From positions 40,300,001 to 40,364,000 of the forward strand of contig CM114271.1 of NCBI GenBank assembly GCA_050084515.1: a stretch of DNA of 64,000 nucleotides. Reading direction: 5' to 3'. The translations under genes and the position numbers were made by a program. Each line of letters starts with the position of its first letter. The stretch's first letter is position 1. The notes under the pieces are model-generated. The model did not search any database, was not told the DNA's origin, and worked only from the letters and a program-made list of their open reading frames with translations. This DNA comes from Blasia pusilla. Its lineage: Eukaryota; Marchantiophyta; Marchantiopsida; Blasiales. Below, in pieces: positions 12,130 through 20,702 of this stretch.

Positions 12130-12836
12130 CAATGGAATAGGTGCAATACTCTCACGCTGAACTTGACCACTAAGCCCTTTCCTTCTTTTTCTATACTCTC
12201 GATAGTAATTCCTCTTTTTTTCTTTGAGAGCTTCCATTCTATGAGCTTGAATAGCACGCTTTCATTTTTGGGCTTTGCCACATAGAACCTTCCGAAAGTC
12301 ACGTATATTGACAGGTTTCAATGGGATTGGAAGTCTGGAACAACACATGAATGTTAAAAGCTTACAAAATTAAATGAAAAGTCAATATTTGGTGGGAAAT
12401 TGGACAGGCTAAATAAACGTGGATGTAGTACACTTACGTTGGAGATGTTTCAGGTCGGAGTTCATCTTCGAGACGTGTTTTTTGAGCTAAGATTTCCTTG
12501 CGACGGACACGCCTTTTTTTGTTGTGCATTCGCACGCATCAATTTTCGGAAGTCACGCAAATCCGTAGGATTTGATGGAAGAGGAAGTGTGTGCAAAACT
12601 TGGGTTTAATGCATGAGAAAAATATATTGTCGAGAAAATGGTATGTAAGGCATCATCATTGAAATGGAAATAAGGTGCTTAAGTCCCTACCCTAAGCAAA
12701 GGTTCTTACATTGGGGAGGTATTCTTCGATACTTCAATATGTCTTCCCGAACTTTGTTGCGAAATTGGCATATTTGTAATAATACCAAGTGGCCGTCTCT
12801 CCCTATTTAGTGACGATTCGCCAACACTCATCATCT
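12130..12836 (-). pseudogene. N-terminal micro-exons of Helitron copy 1
   Basis: From the 5' side, the first exon begins with two ATGs at about 12832 (MSVGESSLNRERRPLGIITN). Two further exons, near 12440-12600 and 12130-12330, each start LPLPSNPTDLRDFRK or LPIPLKPVNIRDFRK and run on in a basic stretch. They look like tandem copies of one exon. The first has lost register in a poly-A run near 12510 and the second has one stop. The second Helitron carries the same exon type at 33660-33800, 34005-34175 and 34265-34379. Confidence 0.55.
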
Positions 12837-12889
12837 ACATGACACACAACGGAAGTATTGAGAATTGAAATAAAATGACCAAAAGAAGA

Positions 12890-13197
12890 AAGAATAAAAA
12901 GAAAAGAAAAGAAAAGAAAAGAGGAGAGAAGAGAAAGGAAATTAGTAAGGGAAATTTTTCATTTCCAATTTGATTTTCTTTAAAAATTATAAATTGAATG
13001 AAAAAAAAAAAATATGAAATTTATAAGATAAAATTTAGGAAAAGAAAAGAATTTAGGGAAGAAGAGTAAGGGGGGAGATTTATTTTAATAAAAATTACAA
13101 ATTGAAAGAAAAACAAAGAGAAAATGAAATTTATAAAATAAAATTTAGGGAAAGAAAAGAATTTAGGGAAGAAGAGTAAGGGGGAAGATTTATTTTA
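12890..13197. repeat. GAAAA microsatellite and duplicated AT-rich block
   Basis: A (GAAAA)n run spans about 12897-12931. After it, an AT-rich block of about 80 bases containing GAATTTAGGGAAGAAGAGTA occurs twice, at about 13013-13095 and 13124-13197. There is no coding potential. It lies just upstream of the first Helitron exon. Confidence 0.65.
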
Positions 13198-13429
13198 ATT
13201 TTCTCAAAATTTAGAAATTGTAAATAATTGGGGAAAAATTGGGAAAAAAGGTTAAAAACGAGAAAATTACATTTAAAAAATTTTGTAAGGAAATTCATTA
13301 AAAAAAACCCAGGTTCCGTAGGCCTAACCTGGCCCTAACCTAACATTCCCAACCCTAGCCCTGAACCGAGCCCCGCCCCCGTGCATGCGCCGCCTTCGAA
13401 TCCTACGGTCGTTGTTTCCTGGCCGTCTT

Positions 13430-13502
13430 CCATCTAACGGCCAGGAAAAGGAGGCCGTTAGATGGTGCATCTGACGGCTCACGGCATGAGCCGTGAGCCG
13501 TC
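13430..13502. repeat. Two adjacent perfect hairpins in the Helitron copy 1 leader
   Basis: CCATCTAACGGCC at 13430-13442 pairs with its complement at 13453-13465 across a 10-base loop. GACGGCTCACGGC at 13473-13485 pairs with 13490-13502 across ATGA. Both arms are perfect over 13 bases. They sit about 600 bases upstream of the first exon of the Rep-helicase gene, so a regulatory or RNA-structure role is possible but unproven. Confidence 0.75.
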
Positions 13503-14360
13503 ACCCACCCTACACCCTTCCCCCTTCCCCCTCCACCCTTCCCCCTACCCAATCCACTCCCTTCACTCCCACCCCCACTCTCAGTCTCTCGCCCTTGCGA
13601 GCTTGTCCGTCCGCCCTCCTCTCCGATCGCTCGCTCTCTGAGTGCGTCCCATCCCCTGAGTGTGCCCGCTCTCGGGTTGAGCACGCCCCTCCATCCGTCT
13701 CGTGCGCGCCCCTCCATCCGGCTCGTGCGCGCTCGAGCGCGCTCAAGCATTCCAGAAGCACGACTCCTCCTGGCTCGTGTGCACTCGAGCGCACGAGCTC
13801 GAGTGCGCTCATTTTTGGCTCATTTTCGGCTAGGCTCGAGCACTCCAAAACTCTGACTCCTCCCGGTTTGTGCGCTCCATAACTTTGACTCCTCCCGGCT
13901 CGTGCGCACTCGAGTGCGCTCATTTTCGGCTCATTTTCTGCTCGGCTCATTTTCGGCTAGGCTCGAGCACTCCAGAACTCCGACTCCTCTCGGCTTGTGC
14001 GCTCCAGAACTTCGACTCCTCCCGGCTCGTGCGCACTCGAGTGCGCTCATTTTTGGCTAGGCTCATTTTCCTTTAGGGTTTTCGTTGGGTACTATGCACC
14101 TTGTTGTCTGTCTTTCCCTAGGTAGCTGATTTACTCTCTTGCTAGCTCTCTCCGCCCTCATCTCCGATCCCTCAGGCGCCCGCTCTCTGAGTGCGTTATA
14201 CAGGGGCGCTTGAGTGCGCCCCTCCGTCTGGCCCGTGCGCGCTCGAGCCACTCGATCTGCAAAGTTCATTTTCGGTTCTAAGCTAGGCACTTGATTTGCA
14301 CTCCTCCCGGCTCGTGCGCACTCGAGCGCACTTGATCTGCAATCTTCATTTTTGGCTCTG
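13490..14360. repeat. GC-rich leader with degenerate tandem repeats
   Basis: Units built from CTCCCGGCTCGTGCGCACTC, then GAGTGCGCTCATTTTCGGCT, then AGGCTCGAGCACTCCAGAAC recur with variation from about 13710 to 14360, most clearly at 13770-14065. Open frames of 60-146 codons exist on both strands but shift frame from copy to copy, so they are products of the repeat. No protein is recognised. Confidence 0.6.
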
Positions 14361-15102
14361 AGCTAGGCTGTCTTTCTAGTTTTGACTCGGGTACCTTTCG
14401 GCGAACGCTCAAGAATATCTTCGAATGTAGCTAACCTGCCGCAGCTCCTGGAGATCTGATTGCAAGCTATCCACGCTCATCCCCTTTCCAGTCCTGCTCT
14501 TCGGTGTTCTTGATTGACTTCTTTCCCTAACTCTCCGGCTCTCAGGTTATCTTGCTAGGCTCTCTTGCTACTTGTTCGACTCTCGGTATTTTTGACCGTC
14601 GGGCTCTCTTGCTAGTTGTTTGACTCGGGTGCTTTTGACAGGCGGGCTCTCACAACCTTGCAGATCGGGTCTCGAGGATTTCTTCGCGGTCTGGCTCTCA
14701 CAACATTGCACATCGGGTCTCGGGGATTTAGTTTGGCTACTGTGCTTTTGATGGTCGGGCTCGTTTGATAGTACACTCTTTCGGCATAGCGCAGCCCGTT
14801 CGGTAGGGTGCTAGGGATCGGTAGCCCGTTGGGCTACCGATCTCTAGCACTTCGGCTACAGTGTCTCTTTTGACAGCCAGGCTATTGGTCTCCGAAGCTA
14901 TTTCTCTCCTATTACACATGTACACCTGGGACAGGTAGGGGCAAAATGGGTGGAGTTAGTACTCAAGTTGAATACTGAAAGAGGGGTTGGCAGAGACATT
15001 CAAAAAAAATTTATGTCGCTTTCATTTCAAAGTAAGCAGTACATGACAATTTGATTTACTCTACTCCTGATCGGCATGCTCACCCTCTCCTAGATCCCAA
15101 AT
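14361..15102. other. Helitron leader without recognised gene
   Basis: This is moderately GC-rich DNA with recurrent GGGCTCTCTTGCTAG and GATCGGGTCTCG phrases, a looser continuation of the upstream repeat style. A short inverted repeat around GGTAGCCCGTTGGGCTACC lies near 14820. I see no gene. Confidence 0.35.
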
Positions 15103-15720
15103 TCAGATATGGATCTGAATATTCACTACAACTTCTTTCCCCTTCTGCCCTAAACGTGGGGATTTCTTTCTGCACTGTGGAGTTACCGCGGAACATCCCT
15201 TGGATGGTGAGCTTTGCTGATTTCGGTTAGTGTGCGGGGTCATTCTCCGCTTCTTAGCAGAGGCTCCCTCCTCGGTATGTTCCCTTTCTATGCCGGGCCT
15301 CCTTATGTGATAGGGAGGAGTCCCTTCCTCCTCTACAACATCTATTCCCTCTCCTCCAACTGGCTTCGGATCGTACCCTTTGTTGGAATCCATAGGGAGG
15401 ACTGCAGCGGGCATGGAGTCCTTTATTGCATACTCAAATCCCGGAGCATGCACGGGGGTTATCGGCTCTCCCCAAGTGGGACCATCACAGTGCAACTTGT
15501 TCCATTTGCTCAAGCGCATACAGTCCCCATGACTTATTGGAGACCATTTTGTACTCTCCAATGCTTCTAGATCTGGTGACTTTACACCGTAATGTTTTTT
15601 TGAGCTCGTTACCTTGGACAAACTCTTTCCTCTTCCTTGTGTTGACTTTTTTTCTGTGATTCTTGTTGCCATCTCTAGGTAGTTTTGTTCTGCTCCTTTG
15701 TTGTTTTGGATGTTGCACAT
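15103..15720 (-). CDS. Hypothetical 205-residue basic protein inside Helitron copy 1
   Basis: The frame is open from an ATG at 15718-15720 to a TGA at 15103-15105, long for a region with stops in other frames. The protein is hydrophilic, rich in Lys, Ser and Pro, and has a nuclear-localisation-like AKKRRMTPH near residue 155 and another basic run near residue 190. No membrane segment or enzyme motif is visible. It lies on the same strand as the Rep-helicase gene and upstream of it. The shorter frame at 36235-36594 holds a comparable place in the second Helitron, but the two do not align clearly. It could be a captured host exon, an accessory Helitron protein, or chance. I do not recognise it. 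Confidence 0.35.
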   Translation of the reverse strand: MCNIQNNKGAEQNYLEMATRITEKKSTQGRGKSLSKVTSSKKHYGVKSPDLEALESTKWSPISHGDCMRLSKWNKLHCDGPTWGEPITPVHAPGFEYAIKDSMPAAVLPMDSNKGYDPKPVGGEGIDVVEEEGTPPYHIRRPGIEREHTEEGASAKKRRMTPHTNRNQQSSPSKGCSAVTPQCRKKSPRLGQKGKEVVVNIQIHI

Positions 15721-16520
15721 GTCAGAAGCTGCCCGAAATGTGAGGAGCTCTGGAGGTGATGGAGCGAACGTCGAATGTGTAGGAGCTCTCGAGAAGTCGT
15801 TAAAGTTGTTGTTGTAGGGGACGTCAAGAACGCGGGAGCTGATCTTGAGATCACATCAAGGGCCGCTTAATCGGGGCAAACCAAGCCTGCTATGTTCATC
15901 CGCAACTACACCGAGCTCAATATTTTAGTTCATAGAGCTCGTAACCCTAAACCCTTTTGTTCTGCTCCTTTGTTGTTTCAGATGTTGCAGATGTCAGAAG
16001 CTACCCGAAATGTGAGGAGCTCTGGAGGTGATGGAGCGAACGTCGAATGTGTAGGAGCTCTCGAGAAGTCATTAAAGTTTTTGCTGTAGGGGACGTCAAG
16101 AACGCGGGAGCTGATCTTGAGATCACATCAAGGGCCGCTTAATTGGGGCAAACCGAGCCTGCTATGTTCATCCGCAACTACACCGAGCTCAGTATTTTTG
16201 TTCATAGAGCTCGAAGCAATGTAGACTTGTAAAGCAGAGACATGTCTTACTCTATCTAGCAATAAATGAAGTTCAACATGTATGAATGACAGTAGAGCTC
16301 GGGAAATGAGAGAGTTCACTTTACCAGGGTAGGGGACGTCAAGAACGCGTGAGCTAATCTTGAGATCACATCAAGGGCCGCTTATTCGGGGCAAACTGAG
16401 ACTGCTATGTTCATCCGCAGCTACATAGAGCTCAGTATTTTAGTTCATAAAGCTCGTAAAGCAGAGACATGTCTTACTCTATCTAGCAATAAATGAAGTT
16501 CAGCGAGAATGAATGACAGT
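15687..16520. repeat. Three direct repeats of up to 370 bp in the Helitron leader
   Basis: The unit begins TTCTGCTCCTTTGTTGTTT and contains GGGGACGTCAAGAACGCG, GATCACATCAAGGGCCGCTT and TGCTATGTTCATCCGCA. Copy 1 is about 15687-15955, copy 2 about 15956-16326, and a partial copy 3 about 16330-16520. Copies 2 and 3 share a tail (AAGCAGAGACATGTCTTACT) that copy 1 lacks. The duplications look fairly recent. Confidence 0.75.
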
Positions 16521-16938
16521 GAATGAATGAGTTTAGGGTGTTCGTGAGAAAAATGGGTACTGTAATTTGTAAGAGGGAATAAATAGGGTCAAGTTTGAAT
16601 CACAACCCTCGCACTCACTACTCGAGAAATAAGAAGCCAATCTCATCTGACGACGCTGGTTTGAAGGATTGAAACCGGAAAGGACAGAAAATTGACACAA
16701 AAGTTGCGGCAAAAAATGAAACCCTAAATTAGTCGCACGTGCTAGGTACGCTTCATACGCGCCAAAATTTCACGTTTGTTAGGAAAACTGTTATAGGAGG
16801 CTAGGGCGGCTATGAAGAAAACCCTAAAACAGATTACGTCAGACGTAAGCACGGAACACCCTGGTTTGCTTGAAGTGCCACGTGGAAGTTGGAGAGGTGT
16901 TTGCGCAGCGAGATAGGACTCTCCCATAATAGTATAGA
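16521..16938 (-). promoter_or_regulatory. 5'-terminal region of Helitron copy 1 with ACGT-core elements
   Basis: Within 110 bases of the 5' terminus are an inverted ACGT pair, TTACGTCAGACGTAA (16834-16848), resembling as-1/TGACG elements bound by plant TGA bZIP factors, and a palindromic G-box CCACGTGG (16878-16885). A minus-strand CCTATTTATTCCC near 16580 could serve as a TATA element. The motifs are seen; promoter activity is inferred. Confidence 0.35.
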
Positions 16939-17749
16939 TTAAACGTTCTCATTTCTTCCATGCCACATTTTTCAATCCTTTTTTTATTTCCTGCACCTCA
17001 CTTTACCTTTTTTTCTTCATCTACACATTTTCATTACTATCTTCATATATAGTTTACTACTCCACCACCAAATTTACATCACATACATATACAATCTAAT
17101 CTACATCCCATACGCTACTCACTTACCTTCTCTCCATATTTCTGACTACTACAAAATAATTCCATACCCCCGTCACAAAAATATTTTCTCCTTATGTTTT
17201 TTGCCCTTCATTTTCCGCCCATTACCTTCTCTACTACTTAATAAAATTTAAATTCCCACAATCTTGTTTCATTATTTACTTCAAATAATTTTAATTTTTT
17301 ATCTCCCATGCATCTTGCGGAATATACGGGAATAGTTTTTATGTCCCATGCATCTCGCGGAATGTATGGGAAATAAGAATCTTATGTTGGATTCTTTCGC
17401 GATGCAAAGAATCTGCCCTATCGACAAAAGCGATGGAGCGGGCGGAATCTGTGCAGATCCCGACAAAATTTGCGGAAGGGAGCACCGATACTCGACGCGG
17501 GCGAGGCAAACTTCCCACGACCGGACAGAGTCTCCTGTCCAACCATGGAAATTGGAGCGGGGGGGAGGGGGGATTGCAATCCATCGCAACGATTGGTTGT
17601 CACCGTCGCGCAGGGATGCGGGAAAGTGCCCACATATGCAAGAGATGTGCCACACGGCGTGGTGACAGATCTTCTCGGCTGCCACCGAGTACCTTGACAT
17701 CTGCGCTTGGCTCAAGGAGCGGCGGAAGTTCTTAGAAGTTGCTCATTGA
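16939..17749. other. Host-side flank between Helitron copy 1 and the hAT element
   Basis: Pyrimidine-rich DNA up to about 17300 continues the style of 5198-6459. Then comes a near-duplicate pair, 17304-17332 and 17344-17372, of TCCCATGCATCTCGCGGAAT plus GTATGGGAA. Each copy can fold because TCCCATGCAT is nearly complementary to ATGTATGGGA. From 17380 to 17749 the DNA is mixed in composition with overlapping open frames on both strands and no recognisable protein. Confidence 0.4.
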
Positions 17750-17757
17750 CCCTTGAC
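17750..17757. repeat. hAT target-site duplication, left copy
   Basis: CCCTTGAC directly precedes the terminal inverted repeat. The identical octamer follows the right end at 23544-23551. Eight-base duplications are typical of the hAT superfamily. Confidence 0.9.
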
Positions 17758-17771
17758 CAACGTCCGGGGAG
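17758..17771 (+). repeat. hAT left terminal inverted repeat
   Basis: CAACGTCCGGGGAG matches the reverse complement of the right end at 13 of 14 positions. Confidence 0.88.
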
Positions 17772-18193
17772 AACCGGCAACATGAGTAAAGCTGGCCGGT
17801 TAAAATCAGCAATTGACGACGCCCAAGAAAATTAGTCGGCTAAGATTCCGACGGCATCAGAGGATATTCCGGTTAACGGATGGCCGACATTTCTTAAGCC
17901 GGAAATGTGCCGTTTCCCGGGAGGACTACGCCGGAATGTTGCAGCTGCCGGTCACTTCCCCCGGATTCCGTCCGGAATGCTTTTAACGGCGATCGGTATT
18001 TTGCTGGACCACTTTCAGGTGGTCGGAAAACCGGATAGTAGGTGAGAACCATTAGATTCTCATGCGGAGATCTTGGCCGTCCGATGTAGGGCAGCCGCAA
18101 CTTAGGGATGAAGGAACGTTAGGGAGCGAGTGAGTGGGGGTGAGTCGGATGACCGAGCATCCGAGGTCTAAGACTCCGAGAGTCCGAGGGCTG

Positions 18194-18445
18194 CATTCGC
18201 CGAATGGGGTCCATTGGCGAAGTTGCTACCAAGCCAGACTGTATCACTGCGCAGCTCGAGCGGGTCGAGCGACTCAAGGATTTGCAATCTTGCACCTGTC
18301 TGTCTTGCTGCTCTTGCATTCGCCGAAGGGGGTCCATTCGCAAAGTTGCTACCAGAGTCGAGACTGTGTCACTGCGCAGCTCGAGCGGGTCGAGCGACTC
18401 GAGCGTGATTTGCAATCTTGCACCTTTCTCTCTTGCTTCTCTTGC
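18194..18445 (+). repeat. Tandem duplication of a 123-129-bp unit in the hAT leader
   Basis: The units 18194-18316 and 18317-18445 abut exactly. Both begin CATTCGCCGAA and contain ACTGCGCAGCTCGAGCGGGT. The second unit has a few inserted bases. Short open frames spanning the unit exist in several frames and are not preserved in one register. Confidence 0.8.
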
Positions 18446-18630
18446 ATGCTGCTCTTGCACTAGTGCTGCGAGTCCCGACTCCCGTGTCCCATGCTATATT
18501 TCATAAAATGCGTTATGTGTTGCGAATCCTTATCAATTTCTTCTTTGTTTGCATTACTCGGATGAGTCGGCTACTATCGGTGCTCCATCGTTAGCATCCG
18601 GAAGGAAAGACGCCACGGCAGCGGGCAACC

Positions 18631-18804
18631 ATGGCCCACAATTCTAAACTCGACGTGAGCATCTTCGAAAAGTTGATTTTGGCTTGTGAACATTCTCTGC
18701 CGTCTTGTTCAGAGTTGCTCAGATTCATTGTGACAGTCGCCGCTGTGACCAGAGGCGCTCTCTCGAGTGCATTTCTATCAACGATTGTGACACTCTCGCT
18801 GTAA
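18631..18804 (+). CDS. Short open frame (57 aa) in the hAT leader
   Basis: An ATG in excellent context (GGGCAACCATGGCC) opens a 57-codon frame ending in TAA at 18802-18804. The product has a hydrophobic C-terminal half (LLRFIVTVAAVTRG). It lies about 1.9 kb upstream of the transposase ATG. It could be a first exon, an upstream open frame or chance. I do not recognise it. Confidence 0.25.
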   Translation: MAHNSKLDVSIFEKLILACEHSLPSCSELLRFIVTVAAVTRGALSSAFLSTIVTLSL

Positions 18805-18873
18805 CCGGAGGTGTGTTTTTGTCAATGAGAGCTCCTTTGCTGTGAGTTTTTCTCTCTCAATGAGCATCCGTTG

Positions 18874-18913
<40 letters not shown>

Positions 18914-18914
18914 G

Positions 18915-18952
<38 letters not shown>
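18874..18952 (+). repeat. CT dinucleotide microsatellites
   Basis: Two runs of (CT)n are separated by CTAGAGT. Such pyrimidine tracts are common in plant 5' leaders. Confidence 0.95.
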
Positions 18953-18956
<4 letters not shown>

Positions 18957-19021
18957 ACACTCGAATTTTTCTCTCCTCCACATCTTATGTTGTGCTTTAC
19001 ATTTTTGTGAGCTCTCTACTC

Positions 19022-20699
19022 TAGAGCTTTCATGTTTACACTCTCGTGACAGGGTTTAGGTTGTTTACACTTTGATGTTTAGACTTTCGTGACAAGGTTT
19101 AGGTTTAGGATTCGGGGGTTGCTTTGCACTCGGGTTTGGCACCCTGGCCAGTCAGAGGCCCTATTTATCATTCTTTATCTTGATTCGGGATCTGCTTTGC
19201 TCTCGGGTTTGGCAACAGAAAGTGAATTAGGTCCGAGTTTTGGGTTTTCTGACTTCGGCCTTTTGCTCCGAGTGTTGGACTCTTGGCTGCCACCTTTCTT
19301 TTGATGTGAACCAGTTTTGCTCTTGTCTAGAAGACGAGGCCTTGTAGCTTTACATTTTTCCGGATATTGCACTCTAGAGCTTTCATGTTTACACTTTCGT
19401 GACAGGGTTTAGGCTGTTTACACTTAGATGTTTAGACTTTTGTGACAAGGTTTAGGTTTAGGATTCGGGGTCTGCTTTGCACTCGGGTTTGGCACCCTGG
19501 CCAGTCAGAGGCCCTATTTATCATTCTTTATCTTGATTCGGGGTCTACTTTGCTCTCGGGTTTGGCAACAGAAAGTGAATTAGGTTCGAGTCTTGGGTTT
19601 TCTGACTTCGGCCTTTTGCTCCGAATGTTGGACTCTTGGCTGCCACCTTTCTTTTGATGTGAACTAGTTTTGCTCTTGTCTAGAAGACGAGGTCTTGCAG
19701 CTTTACATTTTTCCGGATATTGCACTCTAGAGCTTTCATGTTTACACTTTCGTGACAGGGTTTAGGCACATTTACACTTTGATGTTTAGACTTTGTGACA
19801 AGGTTTAGGTTTAGGATTCGGGGGTCTACTTTGCACTCGGGTTTGGCTTTTAAAGCAAGCCTGTGAGGCCCTATTTATCGTTCTTTATCTTGATTTGGGG
19901 TCTACTTTGCTCTCGGGTTTGGCAACAGAAAGTGAATTAGGTTCGAGTCTTGGGTTTTCTGACTTCGGCCTTTTGCTCCGAGTGTTGGACTCTTGGCTGC
20001 CACCTTTCTTTTGATGTGAACCAGTTTTGCTCTTGTCTAGAAGACGAGGCCTTGCAGCTTTACATTTTTTTGGATATTGCACTCTAGAGCTTTCATGTTA
20101 ACACTTTCGTGACAGGGTTTAGGCTGTTTACACTTTGATGTTTAGACTTTCGTGACAAGGTTTAGGTTTAGGATTCGGGGTCTGCTTTGCACTCGGGTTT
20201 GGCACCCAAGCAAGCCAGAGGCACTATTTATCGTTCTTTATCTTGATTTGGGGTCTACTTTGCTCTCGGGTTTGGCAACAGAAAGTGAATTAGGTTCGAG
20301 TCTTGGGTTTTCTGACTTCGGCCTTTTGCTCAGTGTTGGACTCTTGTCGCCACCTTTCTTTTGATGTGAACCAGTTTTGCTCTTGTCTAGAAGACGAGGC
20401 CTTGCAGCTTTACATTTTTTTGGATATTGCACTCTAGAGCTTTCATGTTAACACTTTCGTGACAGGGTTTAGGCTGTTTACACTTTGATGTTTAGACTTT
20501 TGTGACAAGGTTTAGGTTTAGGATTCGGGGTCTGCTTTGCACTCGGGTTTGGCACCCAAGCAAGCCAGAGGCACTATTTATCGTTCTTTATCTTGATTCG
20601 GGGTCTGCTTTGCTCTCGGGTTTGGCAACAGAAAGTGAATTAGGTTCGAGTCTTGGGTTTTCTGACTCCGGCCTTTTGCTCCGAGTCTTCATTGTCTGA
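19022..20699 (+). repeat. Array of about 4.7 tandem 350-357-bp repeats abutting the transposase start
   Basis: Each unit starts near AGAGCTTTCATGTTTACACT, carries GGTTTAGGTTTAGGATTCGG, CTCGGGTTTGGCAACAGAA and GAATTAGGTTCGAGTCTTGG, and ends CTTTACATTTTTCCGGATAT. Equivalent points fall at 19089, 19442, about 19798, 20152 and 20502. The last unit is cut short four bases before the transposase ATG at 20703. Similar 65-71-codon open frames recur on both strands, but the units sit in different frames, so the array is not one coding sequence. Its position suggests a promoter or 5' leader array. Confidence 0.9.
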
Positions 20700-20702
20700 G
20701 AT

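Larger units (their letters stand above)
6561..12836 (-). pseudogene. Helitron copy 1 Rep-helicase gene, multi-exon, decayed
   Basis: Exons in order on the minus strand cover an N-terminal methionine exon (about 12836-12700), two short duplicated exons, the Helitron N domain, the HUH Rep domain, a linker, and a PIF1-like helicase ending in TAA or TAG at 6561-6563. Splice sites are well kept. Examples are TTTTGTGTACAG/GAGCAAG at 7118, a GTAAGT donor after the Walker A exon, and TACTGTAG/TTTGTC near 7819. The protein would nick DNA through Rep and unwind it through the helicase. Stops at 11523-11525, 10362-10364 and 7394-7396, frameshifts near 10150 and in a poly-A run near 12510, and stops in the 8936-9265 exon make it non-functional. 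Parts are detailed in separate entries. Confidence 0.8.
6460..16938 (-). mobile_element. Helitron copy 1, both termini visible
   Basis: Read on the minus strand, the element starts TCTATACTATTATGGGAG at 16938, the usual plant Helitron 5' form. It ends at 6460 with a GC-rich weak hairpin followed by CACCTTACTAG. An A precedes the 5' TC and a T follows the terminal CTAG, matching the A/T target preference of Helitrons, which make no target duplication. The same 3' terminus occurs at 28176. The interior holds a decayed Rep-helicase gene (6561-12836) and a 4-kb 5' leader with tandem repeats, hairpins and one open frame of unknown function. Length is about 10.5 kb. The 5' end rests on the terminal motif alone. 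Confidence 0.7.

Noticed and set aside
13403-13950. 115-146-residue open frames in GC-rich DNA
   Set aside because: They sit inside degenerate tandem repeats with frames on both strands and have the Arg/Ser/Glu composition expected from the repeat.
17299-17735. Several overlapping open frames up to 138 codons on both strands
   Set aside because: They contain the 29-mer duplication, conflict with each other, and show no domain.
18874-19059. 62-residue Ser/Leu repeat open frame
   Set aside because: It is a translation of the CT microsatellite.
19089-20699. Repeated 65-71-residue open frames on both strands of the 353-bp array, which look like a conserved protein family
   Set aside because: They recur only because the DNA repeats. 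The units lie in different frames, and one unit lost its start by an indel, so no selection on coding is evident.
19022-20699. CRISPR-like or satellite array
   Set aside because: Units are 353 bp without spacers, in a plant transposon, and confined to the hAT leader.
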